The notes below the pieces were generated by a model. The model did not search any database. It worked only from the letters and a program-made list of their open reading frames with translations, and had not been told where the DNA came from. A stretch of DNA of 39,886 nucleotides from an uncultured Pseudomonadota bacterium (lineage in GTDB: Bacteria > Pseudomonadota > Gammaproteobacteria > Methylococcales > Methylomonadaceae), in contig CAIQZX010000138.1 in NCBI GenBank assembly GCA_903876445.1, positions 1 through 39,886 of the forward strand, written 5' to 3'. The position numbers and the translations under genes are program-made. Of the stretch, positions 38,201 to 39,886 are shown piece by piece; position 1 is the first letter of the stretch, and the number at the start of each line of letters is the position of its first letter.

Positions 38201-39402
38201 TGAGTGGCAGCGACATTACCAAAGTTAGCGCAGGACGCGACATTACGTTCGATGCGATTGTCGATGAAAACGGCAATGTGCAAGCTAACGACAAACAATT
38301 TGAACTCGCAGGTTCAGGCGAATTGCAAGTGCAAGCGGGGCGAAATATCAGTTTGGGTGGCAGCGCGGGGATTAACACGATTGGCAACACCAAAAACACC
38401 GTTTTATCGCCAAAAGGCGCGAGTATTTCGTTAATTGCGGGTTCAACAAATCCTGTTGAAAAAACCGAACTCACGTCACTTTTTGAAAAAATCAAAGATT
38501 CTGCGGCAAGCGCGGCAGCCGCGACAGATGCTGACCGCAAAGCTATTTATCAAAAAGGCTATGACGCAATCGAGTTGTTATTTCCTAAAAAAGCCGAAGC
38601 TGCAAGCGGCAATGTGTCACTGGTTTTCAGTCAAATCAAAACCTTAGCAGGTGGCGATATTAACTTAGCCGTACCAAATGGTGAAGTGAATGTCGGTTTA
38701 GCGGGTTCGCTCGGTGGCATCAAAAAAGGTGCGGATAAACTCGGCATCGTGGCGCAACAATCGGGCGATTTAAACGCTTTCACGTCGGGCAATTTTAACG
38801 TCAATCAATCGCGGGTTTTCACAATGGGCGGAGGTGATATTGCGATTTGGTCATCGCAAGGCAATATCGATGCGGGTAAAGGTGCGAAATCCGCTATTTC
38901 CGCTCCCGCACCAATTACATCGGTTGATTCACAAGGCAACATCGTCACAATTTTCCCGCCTGTTGTTTCAGGTAGCGGTATTCAAACCATCACCCCACAA
39001 ATTGAAAACGCTAAACAAGGTAACGTTTATCTTGCCGCGCCTTCGGGCATCGTTGATGCAGGCGAAGCGGGAATTAGCGGCGGCAAAATTGTAATTGCGG
39101 CAAATGCGGTTGTTGGTGCGTCAAACATTTCCGCGTCAGGCGGAACTTCAGGCGTTCCAACAGCAGTTCCAACGCCTTCGGTTTCTGGTGCAGCAAGTAG
39201 CGCGGCAGCAAGTGCCGCAAAATCAGTTACGCAAATCACGGACAATTCACCAAAACAAAATTTTAATGAAAATACCAAGAAAGAGAATGACGATAAAAAG
39301 AAGAAAAAACGCACTAAAAGTTCACTAAAAACAGATGTCGTTGGTTACGGAAACTGTAGCGTAGGTGACGTAAGAGAACATAAAAAAGGTTGCGGTAGTT
39401 AA
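29281..39402 (+). CDS. Filamentous haemagglutinin-family exoprotein TpsA, 3373 residues
   Basis: A very large secreted beta-helix protein, partner of the preceding TpsB. The signal peptide ends SSHVRA before ELP. The TPS domain (about 28-290) has ISGQNLTIQQGSEKAVLNWQ, the NQNGFVFG turn and VNSLIASTLGISD, and is the recognised secretion signal. The body is built of repeated short beta-strand segments with Asn/Gly/Ser turns (e.g. GGTLNLTSNEVVIG). Residues about 2890-3060 match the DUF3739 FHA C-terminal type (PKAAQFSAGHDIQNLSFSGQ; GELQVQAGRNISLGGSAGI). A Pro/Ser/Ala stretch, a Lys-rich patch (DDKKKKKRTKSS) and a tail with Cys3359 and Cys3371 end it. I found no other cysteine in the protein. The role is probably adhesion or surface structure. 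Confidence 0.92.
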   Translation: MTKIKSLTLAIRTLIGLSIVSSHVRAELPVPSANVNLSTTPVEIATQGQATATISGQNLTIQQGSEKAVLNWQKFNIGAENAVNFQQPSANSVALNNIHQADASKIMGKLTANGQVYLVNQNGFVFGKDSQVNVNSLIASTLGISDAVFQKGIANAFNIDGSAALEGGNVVLKDAAGNTLKDVNGNPIKVEILISKGASIKTNANGGRVIIAAPVITNEGDIETPDGQAILAASKDKVYLQEASADSNTRGLVVEVGKGGEVNNVGKVLAERGNASLLGFAVNQKGIVSATTSVKLNGSVRLLAREGVQNKSATGGKLLPATTTRIEDEGDGLGTTAKVTLSGNSKTSVDLSTDKTETAIDAQTQTPSNIEISAHDVDVQKNALIQAKSGNVKIEAIDNINDQLEKGTARISLDENSNIDVSGVKDVVLPVEKNIVTVETRKNELRDAPLQRDGILYGKKVAVDLRQATVKHDTDGNVTSATIPVADIKGAVDRIERNIDERSTSGGKIDLKSSGDVIAKSGSNVDFSGGSIKYQDGTIETTQLTSNGQAFAIEKADPNLKYDGILTEKYAAKGYVEGKAGGSLNIETYETKLDGTLKGETVAGIYQREENSVKGSSLAIDLSRNNLLSKQGVDFAENSTASSNEKLALSTQNLKNSGISNVKIKANGAVSLAKDTKLNLPNFGSLTIAAKDFDIQGQITAPSGRVDLHPVKVDGIFLPSALTLGESAAIDVAGFWVNDLADFESGKTLSQTPLNGGAVLLQTEQGNLNLAKNSRIDVSGGAWLNDKNQMVSGHGGAISLTAKSHDASGNVSNLLLNGTLQGYGATQGGTLNLTSNEVVIGSKSENKTTTPLLLNPEFFNQNGFANYSASSYLNDVTIADNAQIKLQQQNIQFKSNASSQPTGARLQDVGDIVMLPDEVRKPTNLTLSVSQTLSQNRDSVLTVGKNSQIQGETQATINLNSDTSILVNGKIDAPAGNINLTIEPPSTGDRGYFSTQGIWLNEGAELSAKGVFKPEFNPFNLTQGDVLKGGNVNLTARRGYVVTNPKSTIDVSGTQKELDFVQIENGQQQFSKRNVPARGGAISLTAGEGIVADGKLLANGVVGGTFNVELNSGLRSKPDIAIDSGLFPDDENSALERVIEIRTNAVPVLTAQSGRAFFNNSQLNDAGFWALNFKTDVINANGDYAGGVLFNGDVVLNAQEKITLDTPQIQTVNGKVVLNTSYAALGSTQSRHDEDLGDGVFKTSLAPDSIRGDGQLTVSAKNIDLIGGLSFKNFNNVNLNSENDLRVTGIRVRSDSKNYLGEFKLDGDLTLSAAQIYPATLSDYKFSIAGENSTVQIQNSGAKTTPVYSAAGNLTINAANIIQSGTLKAPFGTLNLNAANKLQLADGSVTSVSGDGATVLFGKGSGGLNWLYPFDDAGSVALVIDKPSEKRLALSGKEVLLDKGAKVNLNGGGDLYAYEFVAGIGGSKDVLKTNSSEKFAVIPDLGHALTPYDPLESTNVNIKVGDSVYLNATSDLKAGWYTILPAHYALLPNAYLVTPVAHTKDWSPTQTAKNIAGTTIVAGRYGNANADIKNPRWQGFAVESGKVARTYSEYTDYFANDFFAEKATKAIESVSQQLPKDAGNFALNAQTRLTLNANLFATPENKGKGSFVDISANNLAIVSRREDVASSKSDVVSLFVEDLNNLNAPSLLLGGTRSKNKNGQVVTVSTQNLTIAKEAKLKGEDLLLAATDSLKISANAEIQSTGKNDSVPQKLELTTNKQITEIVTDEFGNETENVVNSSDSAFLRVSSQGQTELVRTGKNTGETGVLTVEKDAILQARNSMLLDASKDTIFAGEIKMDGGSLALNASKISLGNAPTKTEGLVLTSPKFTLDELKLSSRTSLDIYGAVDLKTKELLLDSVAIRGFDNLGKTATVSADNLTLSNSHKASDFKNAVGSGTLAFDAKTIQFGNGDYGISGFSTVNFNATENIKGIGQTFAPKTGNSILSEAANVQIAANVNAFAPQFISGNGATTKIDASGFAVKFNSATAKNEAAQVPGLGGLWEIQADKIDSLANFDLPSGIVKLSAKKGDIALNSGVIDVSGREIEFGSSKQNSPAGKIELNAANNVTLANSATMNTGALNVSAPQGQFNWNGNIKSNQGSLELNANNLGEFSALNTKLASAGFSDKVDLTQNVGNISISATDKIKANEFNLAANQGSVVINGTIDSKDVAIRGNDGISLAGKIAATNVTLDTVHQNDAESGLLDLSAKSAIDSKNVHLRTGRNDDKKTINVSVINTNIKSDVVLEATRVYENQSEINGETIAQIQAETADFMNAAPKLKNNSGAKISLSPGVELRSDGDLTLSTTWDFASKTINDETGEIMSLWRFNDGQGNKNVAGFLTLNAKGDVLINASLTDAFANGALLGTDPENIYQDVLQSGASWNYKIAAGKNVKLASEYFPVDEYGEPSTDAVQVAVRTGTGKIEIAAGEDILFVKGAAKLPVVVDETDAEFVDEFTVEEEITDSKFAAAIYTAGKPAEFTKTQLLNGEIAGVPAKKANETEAAYLNRLDAQQINALLRYGYIDENLIGLQFRVAEYPTEGGSVSLNAGKNISGINTGQEISDWLVRSGVISENNRPTSWGINLSGDSANDDKGVHFFNQNIGALGGGNVTINAGGDISNLSAMLPTTGKPFGKLSDEATNQWTQTGTVINGGGNLTINAGNNLIGGEYFVAKGSANLNADGSVLGSGESNLGALVQLGDANFNISARQNVVVGSVFNPTVLKQTVLPNRSGDSRFFTYGENSGVSLSATAGNITLQNDIAAIKTVKGRESDSETGFEYAVYPASLKAAAFSGDLNLNHSMTIFPDAKGKLELLAGNNIGVDETAGQVISINMSDADAAFLPSIQNPTQQMEGSLSDGLIRTREYLDASTPNPRLVHAEKSLFLNNENTPKIIANLGNIAFSSNSDVTFFLPKAAQFSAGHDIQNLSFSGQNLSGSDITKVSAGRDITFDAIVDENGNVQANDKQFELAGSGELQVQAGRNISLGGSAGINTIGNTKNTVLSPKGASISLIAGSTNPVEKTELTSLFEKIKDSAASAAAATDADRKAIYQKGYDAIELLFPKKAEAASGNVSLVFSQIKTLAGGDINLAVPNGEVNVGLAGSLGGIKKGADKLGIVAQQSGDLNAFTSGNFNVNQSRVFTMGGGDIAIWSSQGNIDAGKGAKSAISAPAPITSVDSQGNIVTIFPPVVSGSGIQTITPQIENAKQGNVYLAAPSGIVDAGEAGISGGKIVIAANAVVGASNISASGGTSGVPTAVPTPSVSGAASSAAASAAKSVTQITDNSPKQNFNENTKKENDDKKKKKRTKSSLKTDVVGYGNCSVGDVREHKKGCGS

Positions 39403-39426
39403 ATTTAATAAACATACAAAAAATAG

Positions 39427-39886
39427 ATGAAAATAATGAAAAATGTCATTTCAAAATTAGGTTTGCTTTTGTTACTCATGCCGACGGTGGCGTTTGCTTG
39501 GTGGAATAACGATTGGTCATCACGCAAAGAAATCACCGTTGATGCTGGAGCGACAGGTGCAGATATTCAAAGCTCACTTTCTGACGTTCCCGTTTTAGTG
39601 CGTTTGCACACGGGCAATTTTGGTTTTTTCACCGAATTAGCAGAAAACGGCAAAGATTTGCGTTTTGCGCTCGATGATAAAACACCGCTGAAATACTCGA
39701 TTGAAAAAGTCGATGCGTTGGCAGAAATTGGTTTTGCGTGGATTAAATTACCAACCGTTCGAGGTGCAATTAGCACCGACACGCTTTCGATGTATTACGG
39801 AAATGCCAATGCAGTTGATGATTCGGACAGCAAAGGAATTTATGACGCAAATCAATCGCTAGTTTTCCATTTCAAAGATGGCGAAA
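39427..39886 (+). CDS. DUF2341 domain protein, 5' part (runs off window)
   Basis: The frame starts at ATG 39427 (or ATG 39436), 24 bases after tpsA, and stays open to the last base, so 153 residues are visible. A signal peptide (MKNVISKLGLLLLLMPTVAFA) precedes WWNNDWSSRKEITVD. The DUF2341 core follows: VPVLVRLHTGNF, DLRFALDD, AWIKLPTV, LSMYYGNANA and SLVFHFKDG. Members often continue into a lectin-like (LamG) domain and a MotA/TolQ/ExbB proton-channel domain, but that part is outside the window. No clear ribosome site is present, so translation may be coupled to tpsA. Confidence 0.8.
   Translation, partial: MKIMKNVISKLGLLLLLMPTVAFAWWNNDWSSRKEITVDAGATGADIQSSLSDVPVLVRLHTGNFGFFTELAENGKDLRFALDDKTPLKYSIEKVDALAEIGFAWIKLPTVRGAISTDTLSMYYGNANAVDDSDSKGIYDANQSLVFHFKDGE

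Noticed and set aside
29281-39402. Minus-strand and alternative-frame open frames within tpsA
   Set aside because: Long, repetitive beta-helix genes generate many shadow frames; none has a ribosome site or recognisable product.
1-39886. CRISPR array, tRNA or rRNA genes
   Set aside because: No regularly spaced direct repeats, cloverleaf-like sequences or rRNA-like stretches were seen on reading through the window.

Overview
The window looks like AT-rich chromosome from a gammaproteobacterium. The evidence is gene order typical of that class (ndk-rlmN-pilF, aroQ-accB-accC-prmA, ridA-recG), a PilF/PilW outer-membrane lipoprotein and an FhaC/ShlB-type two-partner secretion locus. The many signalling proteins, the SulP-carbonic anhydrase fusion and the TnpB-type insertion sequences would suit Methylococcales or a Beggiatoa/Thiothrix-like lineage. 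That placement is inference; no rRNA or other decisive marker is present, and I saw no tRNA, rRNA or CRISPR array.

Layout. (1) 1-139: right end of an IS200/IS605-type element, with the likely 3' end of tnpB and an omega-RNA-like set of hairpins. (2) 165-3386, minus strand: a compact operon of sucB (2-oxoglutarate dehydrogenase E2), a stand-alone receiver and a PAS hybrid histidine kinase. (3) 3536-6732: an inositol-phosphatase-family enzyme, a CheY-like receiver paired with a CheC phosphatase, and an uncharacterised ATP-grasp protein. (4) 6810-16761: a housekeeping block (ndk, rlmN, pilF, mtaD, aroQ, accB, accC, prmA, a small membrane protein, ridA, recG). (5) 16774-18936, minus strand: a bicarbonate/sulfate transporter fused to beta-carbonic anhydrase, separated from a divergent AraC regulator by a 13-bp perfect inverted repeat. 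(6) 19138-25397: AraC regulator, a 1334-residue hybrid kinase carrying a complete phosphorelay, and a receiver/HD-GYP protein. (7) 25403-25614: remnant of a second, different TnpB-type element on the minus strand. (8) 25771-39886: a secreted-protein locus preceded by a sigma-54 promoter match. It holds a periplasmic-binding-like secreted protein, TpsB transporter, a 3373-residue TpsA filamentous haemagglutinin and the start of a DUF2341 protein that runs off the window.

How the genes fit together. The most interesting unit is region 8. A TpsA exoprotein whose only two cysteines lie in its last 15 residues sits directly after its TpsB pore and directly before a DUF2341 protein, a family often fused to MotA/TolQ/ExbB proton channels. 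A PstS-like secreted protein lies upstream behind the sigma-54 promoter match. This suggests a regulated, surface-anchored exoprotein system, possibly with an energised envelope partner. Regions 2, 3 and 6 are dense phosphorelay and c-di-GMP signalling, but no physical link to region 8 is visible beyond proximity.
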